This document shows positions 21,505 through 29,760 of a stretch of DNA of 64,000 nucleotides, piece by piece (positions within the stretch are counted from its first letter, which is position 1; each line of letters begins with the position of its first letter). A model generated the notes under the pieces. That model saw nothing but the letters and a program-made list of their open reading frames with translations, did no database searches and had not been told where the DNA came from. A program made the translations under genes and the position numbers. Origin of the DNA: Myxococcus stipitatus (GTDB lineage Bacteria > Myxococcota > Myxococcia > Myxococcales > Myxococcaceae); the NCBI RefSeq assembly GCF_037414475.1, contig NZ_CP147913.1:4710001-4774000 (forward strand), written 5' to 3'.

Positions 21505-22551
21505 TTACTTCAGGCTCTTCATGTCGATGACGAAGCGGTACTTCACGTCACCCTTGAGCATCCGGGTGTAGGCCTCGTTCACCTGCTGGATGGGAATCAC
21601 CTCCACGTCCGACACCACCTCGTGCTTGCCGCAGAAGTCGAGCATCTCCTGTGTCTCGCGGACGCCGCCGATGCTGGAGCCGGAGAAGTTGCGGCGGTTG
21701 GGGATGATGGAGAAGGCGCCGACCTCCAGCGGCTGCTCCGGGGCTCCCACGAGGACCAGGCTGCCGTCGCGGCGCAAGAGGCGCAGGTAGGCGTTGATGT
21801 CGTGCTTGGCGGAGACGGTGTCGAGCACGAAGTCGAACGTGTTCTGCCGGGCCTTCATCTCCGCCTCGTTGGAGGAGACGACGACTTCGTGGGCGCCCAG
21901 GCGCAGGGCGTCCTGCTTCTTCTTGTCCGTGTGGCTGAAGACGGTGACGTGGGCGCCCATGGCCCGCGCGAACTTGACGGCCATGTGGCCCAGGCCGCCC
22001 AGGCCGACGACGCCCACGCGCTGGCCTTCGCGCACCTTCCAGTGCTTCAGCGGTGAGTAGGTGGTGATGCCCGCGCACAAGAGCGGCGCGGCCTTGGACG
22101 GGTCCAGGTTGTCCGGCACGCGCAGGACGAAGTCCTGGTCCACGACGAGCACGTTGGAGTAGCCACCCTGGGTGGGCTGCTGGCTCTCCTTCTCGCGCGA
22201 GTTGTAGGTGTAGACGGGGCCCTTCTCGCAGTACTGCTCCAGGCCTTCCTTGCACGAGGCGCAGGCGCGGCACGAGTCGACCATGCAGCCGATGCCCACC
22301 GTGTCGCCGGCCTTGAAGCGGCTCACCTTGGCGCCCACGCGCGTCACGCGGCCGACGATTTCGTGGCCGGGGACCATGGGGAAGAGGGCGCCGCCCCACT
22401 CGTCGCGGGCCTGGTGGAGGTCGGAGTGGCAGATGCCACAGAAGAGGACGTCCAACTGGACGTCGTTGGGGCCGGGCTCACGGCGCTCGAACTGGAAGGG
22501 CGCGAGCGGGGAGCGGGCATCGGGGGCGGCGTAGCCACGGGCGGAAATCAT
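21505..22551 (-). CDS. zinc-dependent NAD(P) alcohol dehydrogenase (YahK/cinnamyl type)
   Basis: The 348-aa enzyme reversibly reduces aldehydes to alcohols in the cytoplasm with NADPH. Catalytic-zinc residues are in LFCGICHSDLHQ and VPGHEIVGRV, the structural-zinc cysteines in CRACASCKEGLEQYC, and the Rossmann motif is VGLGGLGHMAVKFA. This set is typical of the YahK/AdhC/cinnamyl alcohol dehydrogenase subfamily. The frame continues far upstream but that part is antisense to the neighbouring regulator, so the ATG at 22551 is chosen, although CCTCCTC rather than a Shine-Dalgarno sequence precedes it. It is divergent from a LysR gene that may control it. Confidence 0.93.
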   Translation of the reverse strand: MISARGYAAPDARSPLAPFQFERREPGPNDVQLDVLFCGICHSDLHQARDEWGGALFPMVPGHEIVGRVTRVGAKVSRFKAGDTVGIGCMVDSCRACASCKEGLEQYCEKGPVYTYNSREKESQQPTQGGYSNVLVVDQDFVLRVPDNLDPSKAAPLLCAGITTYSPLKHWKVREGQRVGVVGLGGLGHMAVKFARAMGAHVTVFSHTDKKKQDALRLGAHEVVVSSNEAEMKARQNTFDFVLDTVSAKHDINAYLRLLRRDGSLVLVGAPEQPLEVGAFSIIPNRRNFSGSSIGGVRETQEMLDFCGKHEVVSDVEVIPIQQVNEAYTRMLKGDVKYRFVIDMKSLK

Positions 22552-22656
22552 GAGGAGGTTTCTTTCGAGGTGTGTGGTGACCGCGCGAAATATGGTGGGC
22601 GTGCGGCGTGAGCGGAACGGATGGATACTGCACACGCTCTGTAGGAAAACTTCACA

Positions 22657-23622
22657 ATGGCCTTCACCCCGCTCAATGCCTTGAACGCCTTCCTCGCGGT
22701 GGCTCGCCGGCGCAGCTTCGCGGCGGCGGCCCAGGAGCTGGGCGTCTCCACGTCCGCGCTGAGCCAGTCGGTCCGCCAATTGGAGGCCCGTCTGGGGGTG
22801 ACGCTGCTGACGCGCACGACGCGCAGCGTGGCGCTCACGGAGCCCGGGCGCCGGCTGCTGGAGGGCGCGGGCCCGGCGGTCGACCAGGCCCTGGCGGCCT
22901 TGAAGGTGGCGGGGGCCGAACCCGACGAGGTGCTGGGCCGGGTGAGGCTCACCGTTCCGACCATCTCCCTGTCCCATGTCGTCACGTCCGTGCTGTCGCG
23001 CTACCTCGCCCGGTTTCCCCGCGTGGAGGTGGACCTGCGCGTGGAAGACCACATGGTGGACATCGTCACCCAGGGCCTGGACGCGGGCATCCGCCTCTCC
23101 GAGTCGCTGGAGCGCGACATGGTGCAGGTGCGGCTGTCGGAGGGCTTCCGCTTCGTGGTGGTGGGCTCGCCCGCGTACCTCAAGCGCCGCGGCGTGCCCC
23201 AGACGCCTCGGGACCTGTTGAACCACGACTGTCTTTGCATCCCCTCCAGCGTTCCCGGGACGCTCTATCAATGGGAGTTGGAGCGCGGCGCGAAGAGCTG
23301 GCGGGTCCCCGTGCGAGGCCCGGTCGTCACCTCCAGCCAGAAGGCCATGGTGGAGCTGGCCGAGGCGGGCGCCGGGTTGATGTATGCCTTCGAGCCGGAC
23401 GTGTCCTCGCGCCTGAAGCAGGGCTCGCTGCGCGTGGTGCTGGAGCCCTATGCCGCGCTCGGCGATGGCTTCTTCCTCTACTTCCCCAGCCGCTCCCGCG
23501 TGTCGCCCGCGTTCCGCGCCTTCGTGGACGTGGCCCGGGAGGTGGCGGCGGAGCGCAAGGCGCAGCTCGAGGCACCGAAGCCTGGCGCGGGGCCCCAAGG
23601 CCGCGGCGCTCGCGGCCGATAG
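22657..23622 (+). CDS. LysR family transcriptional regulator
   Basis: The 321-aa product has the N-terminal winged helix-turn-helix (LNAFLAVARRRSFAAAAQEL, then TSALSQSVRQLEARLGVTLL) and a LysR effector-binding domain. Conserved positions such as GRVRLTVPTI and DAGIRLSESLERDMVQV place it in the LysR clade often found beside oxidoreductases. It is divergent from the alcohol dehydrogenase by 105 bp, the classic arrangement for regulator and target. A TGT-N11-ACA sequence at 22640-22656, right before the start, fits the loose LysR box and may allow autoregulation, but such matches are common by chance. Confidence 0.92.
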   Translation: MAFTPLNALNAFLAVARRRSFAAAAQELGVSTSALSQSVRQLEARLGVTLLTRTTRSVALTEPGRRLLEGAGPAVDQALAALKVAGAEPDEVLGRVRLTVPTISLSHVVTSVLSRYLARFPRVEVDLRVEDHMVDIVTQGLDAGIRLSESLERDMVQVRLSEGFRFVVVGSPAYLKRRGVPQTPRDLLNHDCLCIPSSVPGTLYQWELERGAKSWRVPVRGPVVTSSQKAMVELAEAGAGLMYAFEPDVSSRLKQGSLRVVLEPYAALGDGFFLYFPSRSRVSPAFRAFVDVAREVAAERKAQLEAPKPGAGPQGRGARGR

Positions 23623-23632
23623 GCGCCCAGGC

Positions 23633-25705
23633 TCACGCGCTGGGGATGTGCCGGGCGCGGGCCCTGACGCGCGCGGCCTCCTCGAAGGAGCCCGCTTCCT
23701 CCAGGGCGCTGGCGGCGCGGAAGTAGAGCAGGGCGGCCTCCATGTGACGGAAGGCGGAGGCCTCCGCGTTGGCCGCGGCGACGAAGAAGGGCGCAGCGCG
23801 CTCCGGCTCCTTGCCCTCCATCCAGTGCTGCGCGACGACGACGGGCGCGGCCTTGCGCTGCTCCAGCGCGCTGGCCAGGCGGCGGTGCAGCAGCGGCACC
23901 AGCGAGGGAGGAATCGTCTCGCGGACGACTTCGAAGAGCAGCTCGTGCGTGAAGTGCTCGCCGCGCAGCACATGCGCGGCCTCCAGCTCGGCCATGTGCG
24001 TGGCGAGCGCCATGGGAGACATCTCCAGCACCTCGCCCGCCAGCTCCGGCGCGAAGGCCGTCCTCGCGAGCGCCACCAGCCGGGCGACCTGGAGCGCGGG
24101 CGGAGTCAGCCGCTCCAACCGCTGTTGAATCAAGTCACGGCCGCGGCCGGAGGGGTGCACGTGCTCGGGCCAGCCCCGCTCCAGTCCGCCGTTCTCCAAG
24201 AGGTGCCGCAGCGCCTCCATGATGAACAGGGGATTGCCGCCCGTGTAGCGCACCACGTGCGAGGTCAACTCCTCCGCGCCCGCGAGCTCCAGGCTCCCCA
24301 GGAGCGAGCCCACCGCGTGCGTCTCCAGCGGCTCCACCTCGATGATGACCGCGAGCCCCGCGTCCACCAACTGCTGCACGCACGACGCGCCGAAGGGCGA
24401 CAGCTCCCCCGTGCGGTACGTGTCGATGAAGCGCGGGAAGGAGCTCTCCGCCGGGCCGTCGTGCCGGCGCGACAGCATCAGCAGGGCGAACTCCGCGGTG
24501 GCCGCGTCCATGTTCTGCAAGTCATCCGCGACGATGGCGTCCAGCCCCGCGCAGAGCTGGTAGACGAGCTGGCAGTGCGCCTCCAGGAAGCGGCTGCGGT
24601 CGTGCTCATCCATCATGGGAGGAGGAAGGCCTTCCGGGCCCGCCATGTCTGGCATCAGCCGCGCCATCTCCCGCCGAATCCAAGGCTCCGGCTTGGGGTC
24701 CGGGCGCCGCGCCAGGAATTGCCTCAACAGGCGCACGTGTGTGGCATAGGCCACATGGGCCTCGCCCGGCCGTGACTCCAGGACAAGGTATTGGCCTCGC
24801 GAGGCGGCGAAGTCATGCGCCAGCCGCGTCTTGCCCACCCCGGGCTCTCCGCTGAGGAAGATGGTCATCCCCGCGGCCCAGGCCTCCTCCATCTTCGCCC
24901 ACTCGCGCTCGCGCCCCACCAGCACCGGAGGCCGCAGCACGGACAAGGGCAGCTTCGTCGCGGGCGCTCGCGGCACGGCGGGCGTGGGCGGACCCCGCTC
25001 GATTTCCCGCGCCAGCGCCACCGTCTGTGGCAAGGGCTGCGTGGCCAGCTCCTCGCGCAGCAGGCGGCGGCAGCGCTCGAAGGCGTTGAGCGCGGCCATG
25101 CGGTCGCCAGCCACGTAGTGCAACCGCATCAGGCGACGCCACGCCTCTTCCGAATACGGGTCCAGCTCCAGCAGCTTCTCCGCCAGCCCCAGCGCGCCCG
25201 TCAGGTCTCCCGCACGCTCCCGTGCCTCCGACTCCGCGGACGCGGCGCGGCGGCGCAGCTTGTCCAGCCGCTCCCTCGCGTTTTCCAGCCACGTTTGAAA
25301 CTCAGGGCAATCATCAAATTCCAAGGCGGCGAGCAAGACGCCGTCCAGCTCCAGGGCGCGCGCGTGGCGGCCCGCCAGGACATGGGCCTGGAGCTCCGCG
25401 GCATCAATGGTGATGCCGTCGGCCAGGGAGAGGACATCGCCGCCTTGCACCAGCTCCGCGCCCGTGGCCAGACGCAGCCGGCGCAAGAGCTGACGCATGT
25501 TGTTTCGAGCGGTGACTTCGCTGGACTCTGCCCATAACAAGCCGGCCAGGCGGTACTTGGGATGCGGGCCTTCCAATGCCAGCCATGCGAGCACCGCCGC
25601 GGTGCGACGCTCCAATGGCAGGGCCACCCCGTCATGCCGCAGGCGTGCCTCGCCGAGCAGCTCGAGATGAAATACTTGCGACCCTGCCGCGAGCGCTTCT
25701 GCCAT
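23633..25705 (-). CDS. AfsR/SARP-like regulator with BTAD and AAA ATPase
   Basis: The product, about 690 aa, has a DNA-binding/BTAD part (FHLELLGEARLRHDG, AGLLWAESSEVTARNNMRQL, EELATQPLPQTVALAREI) and then an ATPase with Walker A GEPGVGKTRLAHDFA, followed by helical repeats. Such proteins are large one-component activators. The ATG at 25705 is chosen because AGGAGG lies just before it and the conserved domain starts a few residues later. A GTG at 25891 would add 62 non-conserved residues. It is divergent from the FAD monooxygenase, its likely target. CGTAACGTAAC direct repeats at about 25742-25755 sit in the shared upstream region. Confidence 0.87.
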   Translation of the reverse strand: MAEALAAGSQVFHLELLGEARLRHDGVALPLERRTAAVLAWLALEGPHPKYRLAGLLWAESSEVTARNNMRQLLRRLRLATGAELVQGGDVLSLADGITIDAAELQAHVLAGRHARALELDGVLLAALEFDDCPEFQTWLENARERLDKLRRRAASAESEARERAGDLTGALGLAEKLLELDPYSEEAWRRLMRLHYVAGDRMAALNAFERCRRLLREELATQPLPQTVALAREIERGPPTPAVPRAPATKLPLSVLRPPVLVGREREWAKMEEAWAAGMTIFLSGEPGVGKTRLAHDFAASRGQYLVLESRPGEAHVAYATHVRLLRQFLARRPDPKPEPWIRREMARLMPDMAGPEGLPPPMMDEHDRSRFLEAHCQLVYQLCAGLDAIVADDLQNMDAATAEFALLMLSRRHDGPAESSFPRFIDTYRTGELSPFGASCVQQLVDAGLAVIIEVEPLETHAVGSLLGSLELAGAEELTSHVVRYTGGNPLFIMEALRHLLENGGLERGWPEHVHPSGRGRDLIQQRLERLTPPALQVARLVALARTAFAPELAGEVLEMSPMALATHMAELEAAHVLRGEHFTHELLFEVVRETIPPSLVPLLHRRLASALEQRKAAPVVVAQHWMEGKEPERAAPFFVAAANAEASAFRHMEAALLYFRAASALEEAGSFEEAARVRARARHIPSA

Positions 25706-25957
25706 GGCCTCCTGGGCTCCGGGAATTTGGGAGCGTGTCTTGCGTAACGTAACACGGAGCACCCGCGCACCCTCGCGGGTAGGGATGACCCCAGGCGGGG
25801 CCCGAGGTACCGCCTTGTCGTCTTGAATTTCCGGCACACGGCAGCTCGCCGTCACGAGCGGACGATGTTGCGAATCTTCTGCAGTGGTCACACCCTGGTC
25901 ACACCTCGCGCGTTATTAATTGAGTCAGTTCAGATAAGCCGAACCTCGGGGGCACTC

Positions 25958-27547
25958 ATGGTTTGTGACAAGCTGCAGGCCGACATGGAGGTTGATGTCA
26001 TCATCAGCGGCTGCGGTCCCGTGGGCGCACTGACAAGCAATCTGTTGGGCGGCCTGGGAGTGCGGACGTTGGTGCTGGAGCAGGACACGGCGCCCCATGG
26101 CCAGCCGCGGGCCTTCTCGTGTGATGACGAGGGTCTGCGCATCTACCAGTCCGCGGGGCTGGTGGAGCAGCTCCAGAAGGACATGCGCCAGACGCACTTC
26201 GCCGAGTATGTGGGCGAGACGGGCCGGCGCTTCGCGGAGGTGCACACCAGCGCGACGGACTTCGGGTTCGGGTACACGCCGCTGTGGTTCTTCCACCAGC
26301 CGCTGGTGGAAGGGGTGCTGCGCGACGGGCTCAACCGCTTCCCGCACGTGAGGCTCCAGCTGGGGGCCAGCGTGGAGGGGGTGCTCCAGGACGCCTCTGG
26401 GGTGATGGTGCGTTACCGGGTGAAGGAGACGGGGAGCACCATCACGGTGCGCGGGCGCTACCTGCTGGCGTGTGATGGCGCGCGCAGCTCGGTGCGCAAG
26501 CTGATGGGCATCAAGATGTCGGGCCGGGCCTACGGGGAGCCGTGGCTGGCGGTGTCGGGTGTTGTGGAGGGTGGGGCGCCGGAGCTGTGCCGCTTCGTGT
26601 GCGACCCGAACCGCCCCGCCTTCGTGGCGACGGGCGCGGCGGGGCAGTTCCGCTGGGAGTTCATGCTGATGCCCGGCGAGACGCGCGAGGAGATGGAGCG
26701 GCCGGAGACCATCAAGCGGCTCCTGTCGCCCTACATCGACCCCGAGCGTGTGAGCGTCCAGCGCGCGCAGGTCTACACGTTCCACTGCCTCAACGCGGCG
26801 AAGTGGCGGGACGGCAATGTCTTCCTTCTGGGGGACGCGGCGCACACCATGCCTCCCTTCATGGGGCAGGGGCTGGTGTCCGGGATGCGCGACGCGTCCA
26901 ACCTCGCGTGGAAAATCCAGCGCGTGGTGAAGGGGCTGGCGCACGACTCGCTGCTGGACACCTACGAGCAGGAGCGGCGCCCCCACGTGGAGGCGGTGCA
27001 GAAGCTGTGCGTCAACTTCGGCCACCTCTTCCTCGCGAGAAACCGCTACGTGGCCATGGCGCGGGATTGGATGATGCGCACGGTGCAGAAGATTCCGCGC
27101 GTGCGCCGCTTCATCCAGGGCTTCGAGTTCAAGCAGCCGCCCGCGCACGAGAGCGGCTACTACATGGATGGCGGGCCCAAGGGCGCCAAGTCGGCGCAGG
27201 GCTCGTACTTCATCCAGCCCAAGGTGCGGCTGTCGTCCGGGGAAGAGGTGCTGTTGGACGAGGCGATGGGCAATGAGTTCGCGGTGTTGTGCCGCGCCGA
27301 CGCTCCGGCGGCGGAGGTGGCCGCGGCGCAGGGGCTGGCCGAGGCCCTGGGTGGCCGGCTGCTCGCGGTCCGCGCGGCGGGCGAGGATGCGGGCCAGGTC
27401 CCCGCGGTGGAGGACATCACCGGGAAGCTGGGCGCGTGGTTCGCGCGGCATGACTCGGATGTGGTGGTGCTGCGGCCGGACCGCTTCGTGTTCGGCGCGG
27501 TGAAGGCGGAGCGCCTGCCGGAGCTGCGCGACGCGCTGGGCGTGTGA
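25958..27547 (+). CDS. FAD-dependent aromatic monooxygenase (MhpA-like)
   Basis: The 529-aa flavoprotein belongs to the phenol hydroxylase/MhpA class A monooxygenases, which insert one oxygen into an aromatic ring using NAD(P)H. FAD motifs are present: VIISGCGPVGALTSNLLG near the start, the DG motif LLACDGARSSVRKLMG, and the GD motif VFLLGDAAHTMPPFMGQGL. A thioredoxin-like C-terminal domain is likely (VVVLRPDRFVFG). The ATG at 25958 (MVCDKLQADM) is chosen; a later ATG at 25985 is also possible. It stands opposite the AfsR-like regulator, so induction by an aromatic compound is plausible. The substrate is unknown; a role in secondary metabolism is also possible. Confidence 0.9.
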   Translation: MVCDKLQADMEVDVIISGCGPVGALTSNLLGGLGVRTLVLEQDTAPHGQPRAFSCDDEGLRIYQSAGLVEQLQKDMRQTHFAEYVGETGRRFAEVHTSATDFGFGYTPLWFFHQPLVEGVLRDGLNRFPHVRLQLGASVEGVLQDASGVMVRYRVKETGSTITVRGRYLLACDGARSSVRKLMGIKMSGRAYGEPWLAVSGVVEGGAPELCRFVCDPNRPAFVATGAAGQFRWEFMLMPGETREEMERPETIKRLLSPYIDPERVSVQRAQVYTFHCLNAAKWRDGNVFLLGDAAHTMPPFMGQGLVSGMRDASNLAWKIQRVVKGLAHDSLLDTYEQERRPHVEAVQKLCVNFGHLFLARNRYVAMARDWMMRTVQKIPRVRRFIQGFEFKQPPAHESGYYMDGGPKGAKSAQGSYFIQPKVRLSSGEEVLLDEAMGNEFAVLCRADAPAAEVAAAQGLAEALGGRLLAVRAAGEDAGQVPAVEDITGKLGAWFARHDSDVVVLRPDRFVFGAVKAERLPELRDALGV

Positions 27548-27618
27548 CTCACGAAAGCCCGCAGCGGGCGGGCTCGTGGAATCCCGAGGGGTGCTCGGAC
27601 CCCGGGTCATCCGTCATG

Positions 27619-27656
27619 AACTAAGGGCTTAGTTGACGAGCAACTAAGGTCTTAGT
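27619..27656. promoter_or_regulatory. twin BlaI-type operators and promoter
   Basis: AACTAAGGGCTTAGTT (27619-27634) is a near-perfect palindrome, and AACTAAGGTCTTAGT (27642-27656) is a second copy 23 bp further on. They lie just upstream of a BlaI/MecI repressor gene and fit the known habit of that family of binding two dyads in its own promoter. A TTGACG -35-like element (27633-27638) sits between them and TAGTTT at 27656-27661 is a possible -10. Confidence 0.85.
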
Positions 27657-27681
27657 AGTTTGCTGGCCACAGAGGACACTC

Positions 27682-28080
27682 ATGGCCAGACATCCCGAGC
27701 CCGAGGCTTCCCGGCCGCTCACGCCGGTGGAGCTCGAGTTGATGCACATCGTGTGGAAGCAAGGCGAAGTGAGCGTGGCGGATGTCCTGGCCGCGCTGCC
27801 GCCGGAGCGTGAGCTGGCCTACACGTCTGTCTCCACGGTGCTGCGCATCCTGGAGCAGAAGGGTGTGCTGGTGAGCCGCAAGCAGGGGCGCGGACACCTG
27901 TACTCGGCCACGCTGCCTCGCGAGACGTACGAGGCGCAGAGCCTGCGCCACTTGATGGACACCGTGTTCGACGGGACTCCCTCCGCGCTGGTGGCGCGGC
28001 TGGTGGAGGCGGTGCCGCTGGCTCCCGATGAAGTGGAGCAGATCCGCAAGTTGCTCAAGAGCAAGGGGAGCAAGCCGTGA
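27682..28080 (+). CDS. BlaI/MecI family repressor
   Basis: The 132-aa product has the Penicillinase_R winged helix: LTPVELELMHIVWKQGEVSV, AYTSVSTVLRILEQKGVLVS and QGRGHLYSATLPRETYEAQS. In the known systems this repressor blocks beta-lactamase or similar genes until a partner M56 membrane protease triggers its removal. The partner gene follows directly with a four-base ATGA overlap, and two matching operators lie upstream, so the pair is autoregulated. Here no beta-lactamase gene is adjacent. Confidence 0.95.
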   Translation: MARHPEPEASRPLTPVELELMHIVWKQGEVSVADVLAALPPERELAYTSVSTVLRILEQKGVLVSRKQGRGHLYSATLPRETYEAQSLRHLMDTVFDGTPSALVARLVEAVPLAPDEVEQIRKLLKSKGSKP

Positions 28081-29681
28081 GCGGGCTGGTGTCCCTGTAT
28101 CTGGGCGTGGCGTTGGTGTTGCCCGTGGCGTTGATGCTCGCGTGGGGCGCGGTGGTGCTGCTGTCGCGGATGGGATTTCCGCTCGCGGCGCGGCAGTCCC
28201 TGCGGGTGGGGCGTGGGGTGTTGGTGCTGGCGCTCCTCTTGCCATTGCTGGTGATGGGCGCGCGGGCGCTGTCTCCGGCGGGGCCGCTGTTCAGCTTCGA
28301 GCGCTCGGTGGCGCGCCGGGCGGAGCGACTTCCCGCCGCGGTGTGGACGGCGGGCGCAGGTGTCTCGACGCCCGCGCCTCGTGGCGCGGTTCCGGTTCCC
28401 TCGCATGTGTGGACGGTGTTGGGGTTGGGGTGGCTTCTGGGCGCGGGGCTCTTCATTGGGCGGGCGCTGGTGGGGCATGGGCGGCTGTTGCGCCGGCTCG
28501 AGTCCTTGCCTCGGGTGCGCGGGGTGGGGCGTGTCGCGGTGGTGCTGGGTGAAGCGGGCATGCCCGCGTTCTCCGCGTGGTTTCCGCACTGGGAGGCTCG
28601 TCCGTCCGCGTGGGTGGTGATTCCTCCCGTGCTGCTCGAGGACGCGGAGGCGCTCCGGCTCACCGTGCTGCATGAGCTTCAGCATCACCGTCAACGCGAC
28701 ACCCACCTGGCGCTGGCGCGGCTCGTCTTCACCGGGGTCTTCTTCTGGCATCCGGCGGCGCATGCGTTGTCGCGGTGGCTCGCGTCGTTGCAGGAGCTCG
28801 CCTGTGACGAGGTGCTGGTGTCGAGCGGCCGGGTCCAGGCCCAGGCCTATGCGCGCTGTCTGCTCCAGGCGGCGCTCCGACTTCCGGGCGCTCCGCCCGT
28901 GCCCGCCGGGGCGACCGGCATGTCCCATCCCACGCAGAGGAGAATCCACATGTTGTTTGAGCCGTGCCCCCGTCGTGTCCACGCCGTGCCCGCCCTGCTG
29001 GGCGCGCTGGCCTTGTTCCTCCTCCCCGTGGCCGTGCTCGCGCAAGGTGTGACGAAGGGCCGCGCGATGACGCAGGCCGAAGCCCAGGCGCTCGCGCAGA
29101 AGAGCCAGCCGCAGGGCGACCTCCCCGTCGTCGTGGATGCGAAGGTGGTGGAGCAGCTCAACCGCCTCGTGGGCACCGACAAGGGCCGCGCCTTCATGAA
29201 GCGGGCGCTGGCGAACCTGGCCACTCACCGCGCCGCGCTGTCGGCGGGGCTGCGCGCGAAGGGGCTGCCCGAGGGGCTGCTGGCGGTGGCGGTGGTGGAG
29301 TCCGCGGTGACGAACATGCCGGAGACGGATGGCCAGCCGTCGCTGGCCCCGGGCATGCGCGGCGCGGGGGTGTGGATGTTCATCCCGGAGACGGCGCGCC
29401 GCTACGGGCTGGAGGTGAGCGCGGCGAAGGACGACCGGCTGGACGTGGAGCGTGAGACGCGCGCCGCGGCGAGCCTGCTGTCGGAGCTGCACGCGCGCTA
29501 CGACGACTGGCGCCTGGCGCTCGCGGCCTACAACCAGGGCGAGAAGAAGGTGGACCTGGCCCTGGTCGAGGGTGGTAGCCGCGATGTGTCAGCGCTCATC
29601 GAGGCGGGCCACCTCAACGACTACGTGGCCACGGTGCAGGCGGGCCTGCTCATCGTCCGCAATCCGAACCTGCTGGACTGA
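28077..29681 (+). CDS. M56 (BlaR1-like) peptidase fused to lytic transglycosylase domain
   Basis: The 534-aa product joins two modules. The first 310 residues are an M56 membrane zinc peptidase: several membrane segments, then HELQH (His199, Glu200, His203) and ELACDEVLVSSG. After a further hydrophobic segment (LLGALALFLLPVAVLAQ), residues about 375-525 resemble an SLT/MltD lytic transglycosylase: VAVVESAVTN with likely catalytic Glu408, GVWMFIPETARRYGL and WRLALAAYNQG. In BlaR1 the outer part is a penicillin-binding sensor; here a wall-cleaving or wall-binding domain takes its place. Coupled to the BlaI gene by ATGA overlap. Confidence 0.9.
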   Translation: MSGLVSLYLGVALVLPVALMLAWGAVVLLSRMGFPLAARQSLRVGRGVLVLALLLPLLVMGARALSPAGPLFSFERSVARRAERLPAAVWTAGAGVSTPAPRGAVPVPSHVWTVLGLGWLLGAGLFIGRALVGHGRLLRRLESLPRVRGVGRVAVVLGEAGMPAFSAWFPHWEARPSAWVVIPPVLLEDAEALRLTVLHELQHHRQRDTHLALARLVFTGVFFWHPAAHALSRWLASLQELACDEVLVSSGRVQAQAYARCLLQAALRLPGAPPVPAGATGMSHPTQRRIHMLFEPCPRRVHAVPALLGALALFLLPVAVLAQGVTKGRAMTQAEAQALAQKSQPQGDLPVVVDAKVVEQLNRLVGTDKGRAFMKRALANLATHRAALSAGLRAKGLPEGLLAVAVVESAVTNMPETDGQPSLAPGMRGAGVWMFIPETARRYGLEVSAAKDDRLDVERETRAAASLLSELHARYDDWRLALAAYNQGEKKVDLALVEGGSRDVSALIEAGHLNDYVATVQAGLLIVRNPNLLD

Positions 29682-29760
29682 GTGGGCCTCGCGGCCCGGG
29701 ACACCTTCTGTGTCCGGCCGTGCGTGCGACAAGTCGAGCGTGGCTTCGTTTGACGGGGAC

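Noticed and set aside
22552..23973. Long N-terminal extension of the alcohol dehydrogenase
   Set aside because: The extension is antisense to a clear LysR gene; the dehydrogenase family begins near 22551.
27819..29492. A 557-aa minus-strand frame opposite the M56 fusion gene
   Set aside because: It is a shadow of the BlaI/M56 operon and lacks any domain or ribosome-binding site.
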